Of a stretch of 64,000 bases of DNA, positions 24,729-34,666 are shown piece by piece. Numbering within the stretch: position 1 is the first letter of the stretch; every line of letters begins with the position of its first letter. Source of the DNA: Rhizodiscina lignyota (Eukaryota > Ascomycota > Dothideomycetes > Aulographales > Rhizodiscinaceae). The stretch is from positions 1,240,001-1,304,000 of the forward strand of contig ML978121.1 in NCBI GenBank assembly GCA_010015805.1, written 5' to 3'. The translations under genes were made by a program, and so were the position numbers. The notes below the pieces were generated by a model. The model did no database searches, was not told the DNA's origin, and saw only the letters and a program-made list of their open reading frames with translations.

Positions 24729-25531
24729 TAATTTTCGGGTGCCGTAGAGAAGAGCGAAACTGCGTCAGCAAGAGCGTCTGAAGAGGTTGTGGAGAGGCGA
24801 CAAAGCCGGCGGATGAGGCGTCACGCGAGCAATCCCAGAGCTAATCAGCAACTTCTGTCAGAGTAGAGCTCGATCCCCCAATTGAACTGCTATTGTTGAA
24901 CACAGCACTGTAACTGCTCGTACAATTGGGATGAGCAAACCCTGCTTGAAGTCAAACTTACTGGAATATTTCGGTGCGCTCATGAACAGATGGATATCAA
25001 TTTCGAGACGTACTGGATCGTCTGTATGAATCGACAGAGTGTCAAGAAATGCCAGAGCAATGTCTACAACAGAATCGCAGGGACACTCTCTCAGTCGAAG
25101 AAGAAGAGTAGTTCTCACGATTCTCTTAGTTAGCTACGAGCTACGTCAGGGAGAGGGATTCAAAAAGATGAGAATGATGATGACGTCTGTAGAAAAGTGG
25201 AGCGTGATGATGTTCCACAACGAAGTTACACAGGTACATGAAAAGCTTTCTCCGGAGAAATTTTAGATGTTACTTTGACATCCGTCTGCTTTGGAAACAG
25301 TTCGCATGGGTTTGAACCTTGTCCCTGACTGCCACGAGGTGAACCACGAGGTAAACCACGAGGAGACAATCTTACCTTCTCTTTAAGGGTTGATGGAGGA
25401 TGTTGCGCATCTCAGGCTGAATATCATAAGCAACGTGCATGTTCTTGAAACCTTCTGGAAGCCTTCTGGAAGCCTTCCCAAAAGAGATCATGATAGACCC
25501 CTGACGGAGCTCGTACCTGTCGATCCAGTGC
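24729..25531. other. gene-poor stretch with two short tandem repeats
   Basis: A 12-bp unit (CCACGAGGTGAA and variants) occurs three times at 25,332-25,367. An 11-bp unit (CCTTCTGGAAG) occurs two and a half times at 25,451-25,478. On the minus strand 25,118-24,970 reads as a protein-like peptide (DSVVDIALAFLDTLSIHTDD) and then meets a GTAAGT, but no partner exon was found. Confidence 0.4.
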
Positions 25532-26053
25532 TCAAGTCCTCTCACAAGCAAGGGTGGTGGAAGGCGTGGAAGGCCTGCCCTTCATTGACTCCTGAAGGAA
25601 TATCAGGACGCGGCCGAATCCTTTGTCATTGATGGTGTGACATTCGCGCTGAACTGCGAGGAAGAAGTTTCCCGCCTCTTCCTGGTTTCCAACGTCCAAC
25701 TGTCCTTTAATTCTCGCTGAAATTGGGACTTCATCTCCAAGCCGTCCGTGGGAGCTGCGATCAGTGATCACGTTGGGCCAATGCCGGGCTGTCGTCTCCT
25801 GCCGATCAGTAACCCAATACTGCAATCTTCTCGAAGCCTTCCACGCCTGTGCGTCTCGAGCGATAGGGCTGACAGAGCACACATCAATCATGAGAGAACC
25901 AGGTGATTCGTGCATCAAGATGGGGGTGGAAAGCCTTCGCCAGCTTCCGAGCACCAGGGGACAACCACAAGGTAGCGAGTAGCGAGATCCGCTCCGCCCG
26001 TTTCCGAGCTTGCCGTTGGCCCGTTGTCCGACTTGTGGTCGGAACTGAAACAA
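25532..26053 (-). CDS. unrecognised open frame, possible gene fragment
   Basis: A 173-codon open frame with balanced composition. The C-terminal two-thirds (from ARDAQAWKASRRLQYWVTD to NDKGFGRVLIFLQES) looks protein-like, with alternating hydrophobic strands. No family is recognised and no catalytic motif is visible. It has no neighbours that suggest a role and no clear promoter. It may be the surviving exon of a degraded gene, or chance. The start ATG is not supported by anything other than frame. Confidence 0.22.
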   Translation of the reverse strand: MFQFRPQVGQRANGKLGNGRSGSRYSLPCGCPLVLGSWRRLSTPILMHESPGSLMIDVCSVSPIARDAQAWKASRRLQYWVTDRQETTARHWPNVITDRSSHGRLGDEVPISARIKGQLDVGNQEEAGNFFLAVQRECHTINDKGFGRVLIFLQESMKGRPSTPSTTLACERT

Positions 26054-26163
26054 ACGCGAACGAGTACGACGGGCTGGAAGGCCTTAGCGCCGGTTGCTGA
26101 GAACTTCGTCAGCGCATGCGCGGTCTTTTGTGGAGTAGGCAAGGAGAATTAATTTCGCGTGAG

Positions 26164-26406
26164 TCACTTAAAGGCATCAAATTTGTACGGCGACACTGCG
26201 GTCTCTTGTCGGAAGTGCTCAAGACCAGAAGGGAAAAGCATTGAACGGCTCTTTATCGCGTGCCTAGCATTTGCCATTGGGAGATGTGGTTGAGATCGTA
26301 GCGGCATGATTGGTGCGATGCCCACGACGCTGGAGACATTGACAATATCGCGTAGCCGGTGCTTTGAGCCGCCGAAGAAGAACGAGATAGGCCCGAAAAT
26401 TCTCGG
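26164..26406 (-). pseudogene. possible relic of a short-chain dehydrogenase
   Basis: An 80-codon open stretch without an early ATG contains RDIVNVSSVVGIAPIMPL, which resembles the strand-5/active-site Ser segment of SDR enzymes (IVNxSSxxG). The expected downstream Tyr-x3-Lys is not in place, since AIKSRSM follows instead, and no upstream cofactor-binding TGxxxGxG was found. If real it is a decayed fragment in the gene-poor region. Confidence 0.25.
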
Positions 26407-27616
26407 TCAAGCGCGAGAGCCCTGAAGATTGTTGGAGTATGTTAGCATGTCAAAGTTGTCGCTGATCGGGCGGCGAAGTGGTGGTCCCTGTCGGGCAAAG
26501 GTGCATCGTGAGGCCACGAGACGGAGGGTTGGTGGTATGCTGCTCCATACATGGACGGAGTAGACAGCGCAGGGCCTTTCGGTGACATGTTCCGGGAAGG
26601 GGGATATCCAACTCAGCGTTAGGCATCAGACGAAAGGGCACGACTTGGTACGTTGACCCTGCAATCGGCCTTGGAGTTGTCGATTTGTTTCCGGAGTCAC
26701 TTGTGCGTGCATAGCTCTGGGGCAGGGCAGATGACGACGTCGCTGAATGTCGCGCAAAGCGCGATCCTTGCGTAACGGCGTCAGAATTAACTCCAAGCAC
26801 GCAGTGAGAGAGGGCAAAGCCACCACCCGTATTCGTCCATGCCCGGGGGGATTGGGCGCGCGCTCTGGAGGGGTTCTGCCTCGTCCGGTGCCCTCTGCAA
26901 GCAGTCTGCAAGTTGTCGGGCTTCCACATTCAGCGACTGACCAGCCTGCAGCCTGCTTATGCAGGACGCAACGTAGCGGTCATGGCGAAGTTCACGAGGC
27001 TCGTGTCCTGGACGCTGATGACGCACCGCGGAGGGAATGGACGACTGCTTGCCATGCTATCCGAGCCAATCGCGAGCGGGCATGCGACTTGCAGCGCGCA
27101 CCCTGGCCTGCGTTGCGTCGAACGAAGCTCGGATAATGGATGACGCTTTCTATATAAACATTCACACAGCCTCGCTCCCTACATTCGTTAGTCCCTCGAT
27201 AGCACACACGCAAACAAGTATAAGACGGGCCCTATCAACACTCGACTCGGCCAATCTCCATACTTGTGTTTCGAATCGCCTAGCGCCGTCTCAGCAGGCA
27301 TTCTTGGACCGTCGCCGTGGGCCGCAACGATCCCTTCTCATTTGGGCATCACTATTTCACTCTCGACCGCCCCATCCCTGAGCGAATCCTATCAGACATC
27401 GCGTCGCATCGACTATTTACTGCACAATCGTGGGCGGAGCATCGCATAAACAGGATCTCACCGCATCGCACGCCCGTCTGATAAATTCTCGACATCTCCC
27501 CAAGCCTCCCGCCAGACTCAAACGCTTCCTCACTCCTCACCAGAGCGCCATCCGAAGCCAAAAGACTGCTTCCTCAACGCTCGTCTTTCACCTCCAAAGA
27601 TCATCTCCAATCCAAA
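26407..27616. other. gene-poor stretch and likely 5' region of small Cys-rich gene
   Basis: Several overlapping open frames occur on both strands in the GC-rich part 26,450-27,130, but none has family features. A TATA box lies at 27,151-27,158, followed by pyrimidine-rich sequence. This fits transcription of the small gene starting at 27,617 with a 5' leader of about 430 nt. Confidence 0.4.
27151..27158 (+). promoter_or_regulatory. TATA box upstream of small Cys-rich gene
   Basis: TATATAAA followed within about 30 bp by CT-rich sequence typical of fungal start sites. It is the best TATA match in the gene-poor region. Link to the gene at 27,617 is by position. Confidence 0.4.
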
Positions 27617-27832
27617 ATGTTCTCTTGCGTCAACTACGAGCGCGGCTGCCGAGGCCGAGCCAACCAAGTCAATGGCCGATGCGAAAGCTGCATCGTCCTC
27701 AACCTCACTCCATATCGAGCGGGAAGTGCATCTTCAACGTCATCCGCCAACTCCAATTCATCATACTCGGCCATGACCTCGTCATTCGCGTCATTATCTC
27801 AAATACGGCAGACGTCGACGTCCGGAAAATGA
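27617..27832 (+). CDS. small cysteine-rich hypothetical protein (71 aa)
   Basis: Single exon. It starts MFSCVNYERGCRGRANQ, with four Cys in the first 25 residues (C4-x6-C11-x10-C22-x2-C25) and a Ser/Thr-rich tail. The Cys spacing could hold one zinc ion. There is no signal peptide, so it is probably intracellular. The ATG is preceded by AAA (AAAATG), a good fungal context. I recall similar short 'ERGCRGR' proteins in other filamentous ascomycetes but could not check. A TATA box lies about 460 bp upstream. Function unknown. Confidence 0.5.
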   Translation: MFSCVNYERGCRGRANQVNGRCESCIVLNLTPYRAGSASSTSSANSNSSYSAMTSSFASLSQIRQTSTSGK

Positions 27833-29668
27833 GCTCGACTGCTCGAATTACCGACATCTTCGGATCACGAACTTTTGAGATGGATTTCACGACAGCAATG
27901 ATTGAATGGTATTGGCACTTAGCGACGGCGTTGGATGGTCCTTCATCTGTCTCACCACTGGGACTGGCTACCTCATGTAGAATAGGTCATGCTAGCATAC
28001 AAGAAGCATGAACTGAGGCGTTTAAAATTTGGATGGCGATTCGACTTTGCTCGACTTCATCGCTGTATGATACGATTGTTCACAACAATGGTGGTACTTT
28101 GGCGCTGGCGCTCGTGGGAATATCGCACAGCAAGCTCGGCACGTCACCGACCTTGCATGTATCACCATTACGGAATACGTCTTTAGAGAAAAGAATTACA
28201 CTTGCATTATTATTCATGCTTGCATTATCATTCATGCCTCCTACGGTCAACTTCCCAACAAACAGCATTTCACCTGCATCTTCACCCCGGCGCCCCACCG
28301 GTCTCTTATTCGCACGAAGCTGACCGGTGCTGCCTCCGGATCGTGAGTTTTGGGTCGAATCGCTGCAAGTAGATGCCCTAAACCTCTCAGTGTGGGCCCC
28401 GTGACCTCCTCGTCCCCTGAAACGCAAGTGACTTGGATAGAGCCTATAGCATTCACACTACATATCTCATCCAGTTCCCAGGTTCCTCAACGGCCCCTGT
28501 CAACCTGTCTCGCGCTGTCCAATCTCTTCGTCAGAACACCATTTCTTCAGCCGCATCTCCGCCACCAGCAGCAGGAAATTCGGCAGTCAACCTTTGCCCC
28601 TCTCTCTCCTTGCCGGCGGTAGCAATTATGCGCTACAATATTGGCTGCCCGGTCACCCACTACTGCTGCAGAGCCGGCGGGAAGTTGGAACAACCAAAAC
28701 TCTCGATCCCGCGGCAAACCGCCGATCGATCAACGCGACGATGTGACGGGCCACCACCAGGGCAGCGCGCGCCGGGAATGGCTGAATGGGCATGCGTGAT
28801 GACCGCCGGCGGCAGCGATGACGGTCAGGAAATGTGATTTCGGCGCTTTGCCAGGGCATTCACCAGTGAGCTAGGTTTGCGCGATGGGAAAGTGACAGAC
28901 ATGGGGTCGCGGCCGGCATGGGCAAGCGGGATGGGGAACGCTAAGTCGCTAATTGATGGCTCTGCAGACGCGCTAGCGGCATGGGAGATGCAGAATCGCA
29001 TCAAATGAGGGCGAGAACAAGAGATCGACATTTATGACGACTGCTTTGCGCGGAATCCAGTATTACCTTAGCACCGGACGGGAGTGATAAAGCTGATTAG
29101 GGTTACAGGTGGGAGAGCAGAGAGGACTGTGGAGACGTGCCTTGCTGTATTCGATCTTGATCGACGATGCAAGCACTGCAAGCGGAGCATCTGAAGCCGA
29201 ATATTGCAGTAGCTCGAGGTATTTGAAGCTGCATGCAGGAGTGATACATACAGCTGTAGGAGACACCAGGGCAATTCAGTGTCACGAGAACGAGCTCCTC
29301 CTACGATGGGAGGGTGACACTTCGACAGGGGCCAATGCTGACATCTGAAGTTCGAATAGCTCTGAGGTGCTCACGCATGGTCTTTAAAAGGCCTGTTACC
29401 GCGGATTAAATATATACGGTAGCCTACTGCTATCCACAAAAATCTCACGGGGCGTGTAAAATCGACGAGATGAGCTTTCAGCGGCCGAGGCATGCCGCGC
29501 GCATCTGGCGCTCGATGGGGTTCAGCACACCTCGTAACTGCCCTTGACGAACGTCACGGTAAGTATCCGCAAGCGAGAACCTCCATTTTCAGCTGAAACG
29601 AGAAAATTCTTTCCCTCAAGACTCCATTTTGTTTCTGCGTTGCGTTATTTCTCTTCAAGTCCCTCAAA
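27833..29668. other. gene-poor stretch, nothing firmly recognised
   Basis: Open frames exist, for example 28,433-28,837 on the plus strand (no ATG at its start), but they lack protein-like organisation. The last ~200 bp serve as promoter for the decarboxylase-like gene at 29,669. Confidence 0.45.
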
Positions 29669-30653
29669 ATGACCGATTCCGAATCACCTCCGTCCGGCAT
29701 CAAAAGCGCTCCGGGGCCATGGCTCAACCTCCCCGTGACAACGTACATGTTTTCATTTTGGTCTAGCCCACCTCTCCTTGACCATGCCTACGCTCCCCTC
29801 GAAGCAGCATCCTCATGTGCGGATCCGAAAGAATCCGGCGCCTTTAGAGGCGGTGTCAGCCTCATCGAGATCGTGCGGTACCACGACACGCCCGTGGGAC
29901 CGTACGACGAGCTCGCCATCGTCCCCGGCTCCTTCGACGTTACTGTCCTGGAAAGCAAGGGCAAAAAGATGAAACAAATGCCCAGGCACGTACCTTTCTC
30001 TTAATCTGATCGCCAACTTGCGGGACGATGGAGCTTGACGACTGGACAGATGTACGCGCATATACGTCAGCCAGAACGACACCTGCTGGAACGGCCGTCA
30101 CAACTGGAACATCCCAAAGCACCTCGCCAAGTTCTCGTACTCCACAGATCCCAAGACTTCGACTCTCAGCGTCAAAGTCTCTGCCCCAGATGCAGACGCC
30201 AAGCCGTTCTTCTCTGTAGACCTGTCAATGGTCAGATACCTGCCGTCTTTCCCATTTTCGACGAACATTGCCAAGTACTTCGGCGTCGAAATGTGCATGG
30301 CACAGCCGCCGTTGCCGTCCGGTGTGAAGTCCCCAAAGTTGCTCCGATCAGATGAGGATCCCACTCCGTTGTGCGGGACGTCAGAGTGGCGCTTTGCAAT
30401 CCCGGAGGTTTGGGGAAAGGCGAGCCTGTGCTGGGTCAATCAGACCGTGCCTTCGAAGCAGACACCGAATTCAGCGGGACAGACCTCCGATGGTGCCGAA
30501 GCGAATGAAACGGACAGGCTATTACCGCAGACCGATTCCGAAAACAGCGGAGTCGGGTGGCCATCGTATCGCCCGTGGCCTGTGGGACTATGGATTGAGG
30601 AAGGAAAGATCAACTTCCAGGATGCGCATGTAGATGGACTCAAAGCAAAATGA
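29669..30653 (+). CDS. acetoacetate decarboxylase-like protein, 2 exons with a GC-AG intron
   Basis: Exons 29669-29985 and 30050-30653 give 306 residues. The first exon carries SLIEIVRYHDTPVGPYDELAIVPG and the second RIYVSQNDTCWNGRHNWNIPKHLA. Both are typical of a fungal branch of the acetoacetate decarboxylase superfamily (single-domain beta-barrel proteins, mostly uncharacterised in fungi). Only a GC donor (AG/GCACGT at 29986) keeps the frame and gives the expected MPR-CTRIYVSQ join. The nearby GT donor at 29990 shifts frame. Start ATG follows TCAAA. There is no signal peptide. It converges on the MFS transporter, with 304 bp between. Actual decarboxylase activity is not established for this branch. 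Confidence 0.8.
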
Positions 30654-30957
30654 AAAGGTGTATTCTTAACTCCAATTGTATGCACTAAGAAACTGAGCTT
30701 AATAAGGGCTTGCAGAGATTAAGGAGCCTTAATGACTTAACCGTTAAGTATGGTGAAGTATATACAGTGCGTATTTGCAATATTTACAATCCGCCCACCC
30801 ATGTCTCGATAGCGACCGTCACTGCTAAAGGAATCAAGAGACGGAAGAACAGTCGAAGAATATTTACAAGTAAAGACAAAGGCTCCGACGCCTCCACCAT
30901 GTAGAGTCATTCCGATCCTCCATCGATCGGGTGCTGTGTCCTGAACCATCAGTCTCT
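30654..30957. other. converging 3' ends, no gene
   Basis: About 300 bp between two convergent stop codons. It contains the two 3' UTRs. AT content is raised near 30,660-30,800. Nothing else was seen. Confidence 0.55.
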
Positions 30958-32886
30958 TCAGACTTTCGACTCAATGGTCTGAGCACCGAATGGGGACTTG
31001 CTAGACTCAAACGAGATGCTAGCAACCCTCGAATCTGGATCAATAGCACCTTCGCTGGTACCGACGTGAGATTCGCGGTACGCATCAAGTTCCTTGCCCT
31101 TGAACAGGTTGAGGTAGATCGGAAAGCTCCACGCGATAATGAAGAAGCTTAGAGGAACCACCATCGCAATTCTCGTACCCGTTTTATCGGCAACATTTCC
31201 CAAAATCGCGGGTATGACTGCGCCCCCGCAGACTGAAGAGACAAGGAACGATGCACCGCGCTTGGTGTGCCGGCCAAGACCACGCAGGGAGAGGGTGAAG
31301 ATCGTAGGGAAGACGCACGACTCGAAGAAGAGCACGAGCATCAGCATTGAGAGACCGCCCCAGTTCGCCTTAGTGCCGTGGCCGCTGTCAACAGCGATTG
31401 CGAGGATAATGAAGACCATGATCAGGGTTTGGTAGAGAAGGAGGATCCAGCGGGGTTTGGTGAAGTACATCAGGCCCGCAGCGGAGAAGCGACCAATGGC
31501 GAACAGTCCTTGGGCGATAGCGTAGTAGTTTGCTCCTTGATGTTGGGCAGTGATGGTCGGGAGATCCGGTCTGGCCTGCACATAATAGTTGATGAAGTAG
31601 CCCGCGATTGCGACTTGGGCCCCGACGTACGAGAATTGCGCGGCGACACCCCAGAAGAGCGTGTGCTGCTTGCTGAGTGGCTTGTCCTCGTAGCCTGTGG
31701 AGGCTGTCGTCATCTCCGCCTGGTCAGCCATATCGGCGTCCGTGATTTCAGGAATAGGCGCAAAGTAGAAGACGACCGCCAGAAGTGCAACGAAAGCAGC
31801 AATGCCAAGATACACCCATTGTACGCTCTCGAGAGATTTCCCATCAGCGCCAATATGGACAAAGATGACCTGGGACGCAAGGACGGGGGCAACGACGGAA
31901 CCGACAGCCTGGAAGCTTTTGAATAGTTAGCACCGTATGTCTGTACGAGTAACAAAAGAGCTAGTTTCCCGCGAGCGAACTGTGTACAGGGCCACTCTAT
32001 TAAAGTCTCCTTCAGCACTTCCAAGAGGCTTCCGCATGTTCGTGAGTCTATATTCGAGCTCGTCAGGAAGTAGCTTGCTAGGTCTGCCTTCGCGGGTTTG
32101 CTGCTCGTTGTCGCAGTAAAGAGATGCCGGTGCAGGTCTCATACGCCAACGAGAAAACAACTCCTTCGTAAAACTGAGAGAGAAAGGAACTCACCTTTGC
32201 GATAGTTCGAGTCGGAATTCGGACCACTTTGGAGGTCCGCAGACCGCAATATACGGGTTGGCGCTGGTCTCCAAAGTGCTCAATCCCGAGCCGACAATAA
32301 ACATCGACCCACAGAAGCCGCCAAAGGATCTCTTGACAGCACTTGGCCAGAACATGAGAGCTCCAACGCAGTATATGGATAATCCAAGCATAAACGTGTA
32401 GCGGTAACCAAATCTGCGGACGAACCAGCCGGAGTAGGTTAACGGACCGATAAAATAAGCGCCGAAATAAGCACTGTAACTTGTTAGCAGCTGTTTTGAT
32501 GATGTCAGGGGTGCGAGAGACTTGCCCTTGCAAGCCAGAGGATTGGCCTTGAGTGATATTGAGTGCTACCTGAAACCTGCGCACCAGACTTGTAAGCATC
32601 ATATAGGAGCACTTGGAGGGGTGTGGTTAGCAAACCTTGAATTTAGGACATCAAGGAGTCCGTAGGCAAACCCCCACAAGAAGAAGAGAAGCGTTACGAG
32701 AGAAACCGGAATGATTGATTGACGAGTGGTGATCTGCGAAGCTCCGGTAACGAGCTTGTCAGAGACGCTCTTTCTTTTGCTCTTCTGCTCCATCGCCTCA
32801 ACGGCTGATGGGCGGCGGCCTTGTTGATGATGAATATCATCGAGTGAAGGCTCCTGCTCGCCTCCGAGGCCGAACTTGAATACCAT
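30958..32886 (-). CDS. MFS sugar transporter, FucP/FHS family (L-fucose permease-like), 4 exons
   Basis: Exons 32886-32636, 32576-32526, 32473-32195 and 31915-30958 join with phase 2 each time and give 512 residues. It is a proton-coupled hexose transporter of the plasma membrane by family. A hydrophilic N-terminus of about 55 residues precedes twelve predicted membrane segments. Family marks are FFLWGFAYGLLDVLN in TM1, SSGLQGAYFGAYFIGPL in TM2, and LETSANPYIAVCGPP before TM5. The second intron (32474-32525) has a GCAAGT donor; only this keeps the frame and gives the LQG-AYFGAYF join. The third intron (31916-32194) is 279 nt, far longer than the others. The third cytoplasmic loop (about 31,690-31,740) is acidic. 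Substrate within the family (fucose, glucose/galactose) is not certain. Confidence 0.9.
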
Positions 32887-34153
32887 GATGGAGGGGTGGC
32901 TGGTAAAGTTCGAAGATGGGTGTTAATAAAATGATAGTAGATCGGAATACTCGAGCGAGCGCGAGGCAGAAGAAACTGGTGATGATATTCATAGAGACGG
33001 AAGTTCATGGCATATTATATATCTTCAGACCCGGAGTCGATATACGCCTCGTCCCAGCACTTACCATCGTCCCCACACCCAGGAGCTGAGATCCAGACCG
33101 CATGCGCGACACGCTTCGCATTGGCAAATGACAACATGCTGAAATCCAGTCTCTCCTCTCCCGCGTCTAGGATGTGTTGTGGAGGTCGAACACGTACGTT
33201 CTTTGGTTGGAGCGCACGACACAAGCTCAGACGGTGCCGGACCGAGTGGCGGGAGCGAGACGCATCCCAACATGGCGCTTGACTATGCTTTCAGATTTAC
33301 AAGGGGAACTCCCGTGGGCACGAGACATGATGTTCGGAGCGAAGTCCAGCGTCAGTAGTTGGAGTTTTGGATGATGCCGTGTAAACATTTTGCAGAAGAC
33401 GGGCCGACACTTCTCAACTGCTGCTTCTAGCGCACTTCTAGCGTGTTTCTATGCAGATGCCCCGCGCCCTCGACTCCGAGGGAGGTCATTTCCGCAGCTC
33501 CATTCCTCAACCCACCTTAATGTCGGTCCGGCATTGCCATTTCGGAATCCGGCCTTTCTACCGAGAGGCTCTCAGCCGTTAACTGCTGTGCTTCTCGTGG
33601 GATAGTTTTCTTCAGATGCACCGAAAGGACTAAGGAGACATGTGGCGACCAATTCCGACGCATCTGAAGGAATAGAGAGAATGTTGCATAACTCGGCGCC
33701 CCGAACGAATGTAGCAGCCGTCCAGTCTCGTGTATCAGAATTTCAGGCGAAATCAGGCGAAACTTCCTAACAATTGGAAACAATCTACATTCGGAGTATG
33801 GCGGCAAACATTTTCTTCAGTTCCAGAGACACTTGATTCCTGCTCTGCCTCCTGGGATTGAGTGGATTGCGCTACCTTCAAATAAAGTCCTGTAGCTCTT
33901 CCATTACCTTTGGGGACGTGCAAAGTTGCAGCTTCCTGCGAACCATGAAATGATTCCTAAATTTTTGGATAAATATTAAATTAAAAAGGTTGATGATTTG
34001 ATTTTTCTAGTATTTGTAGCCGATTTAAATTTATTTTCAAAATTTAACTAATATATAATAATAGGGATTTCCAGCTCTCTGGTTTTCTCAGGATGCCACA
34101 GTGGGTGAGTTTCTCCATCTCAGCCCAAAATTTACTCGCACTAACCCTCAAAC
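32887..34153. other. intergenic region with AT-rich patch next to tRNA
   Basis: This includes the MFS promoter (right flank of the transporter). From about 33,955 to 34,072 the sequence is strongly AT-rich, unlike the ~50% GC around it. No coding frame or terminal repeats were recognised. Confidence 0.5.
33955..34072. other. AT-rich patch upstream of tRNA-Trp
   Basis: About 118 bp of mainly A and T with short mirror-like runs (TTTAAATTTATTTTCAAAATTTAA). It may be a decayed insertion, as tRNA flanks are common targets, or simply pol III flank. Composition alone is the evidence. Confidence 0.45.
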
Positions 34154-34241
34154 AGACCTGTGGCGCAATGGTAGCGCGTCTGATTCCAGGCATTGGAATG
34201 CTGCTTCCAGAAGGTTATCCGTTCAAATCGGGTCAGGTTCA
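34154..34241 (+). tRNA. tRNA-Trp (anticodon CCA) with a 16-nt intron
   Basis: A cloverleaf can be drawn. The acceptor stem pairs 34155-34160 with 34234-34239. The D arm is GCGC-AATGGTA-GCGC. Anticodon CCA lies in the TTCCAG loop, and the T arm is ATCCG-TTCAAAT-CGGGT, with A73 at 34241. The intron (about 34190-34205) carries TGGAAT, which pairs with ATTCCA around the anticodon, as expected for nuclear tRNA introns. Internal A and B boxes are good, and a T10 pol III terminator lies at 34,257-34,266. Odd points are A1 opposite C72 and A31 opposite C39, each a mismatch where G-C and A-U are expected. It may be a diverged or weakly functional copy. Identity as Trp is clear. Confidence 0.8.
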
Positions 34242-34666
34242 ATTCCTGATGAAAATTTTTTTTTTCCATCTTTCTTTTTGCCTGCGCAACGAGCACAAAC
34301 CTCATCTCAGTCTACAGGGGACTTTTCGATCGTCCCGTTCAATTTTGCTGGACGGCTGACATCCAAATTTGTGCGCCCGAAGGCCAATATCTACATACGT
34401 GGACGGGAATAACACATATCACTGTCGCTGCCACGGTTCAAAGCGCAGCACTACCGCTTCGTCAAGACGCGAACAGGATTTTTCTAATATATATATATAT
34501 ATGGGAAGCTAACGTGAGGTTATCAAACAAATGGGACATGTGTAGCAGTTTTAGTTCGGCCACTACCTGGAACATCGGAGCTCAAACGTTCAACCCCTCT
34601 CGAATTGGCTCATCTTTGACATGCAACCTAGCACAAACATTTAAAAACTGATTGGAATACGCCATA
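34242..34666. other. tRNA terminator and 3' flank of AAA gene
   Basis: A T10 run at 34,257-34,266 is the likely RNA polymerase III terminator. A (TA)n run occurs near 34,488-34,501. No gene is supported. Confidence 0.5.

Noticed and set aside
25290-25330. B-box-like GGTTCAAACCC on the minus strand, suggesting a tRNA
   Set aside because: No D arm, anticodon arm or acceptor pairing could be drawn around it.
25451-25478. Possible heat-shock element from TTC/GAA blocks
   Set aside because: Spacing alternates 2 and 3 nt, whereas a real element needs 2 nt throughout. It is more simply an 11-bp tandem repeat.
28433-28837. 134-codon plus-strand frame
   Set aside because: No ATG at its start, low-complexity beginning, no family features.
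29990-30049. Canonical GT donor for the decarboxylase-like intron
   Set aside because: It shifts the frame and loses the conserved RIYVSQ..NWNIPKHLA block.
33955-34072. AT-rich patch as a mobile element
   Set aside because: Too short, with no terminal repeats, target duplication or coding remnant seen.
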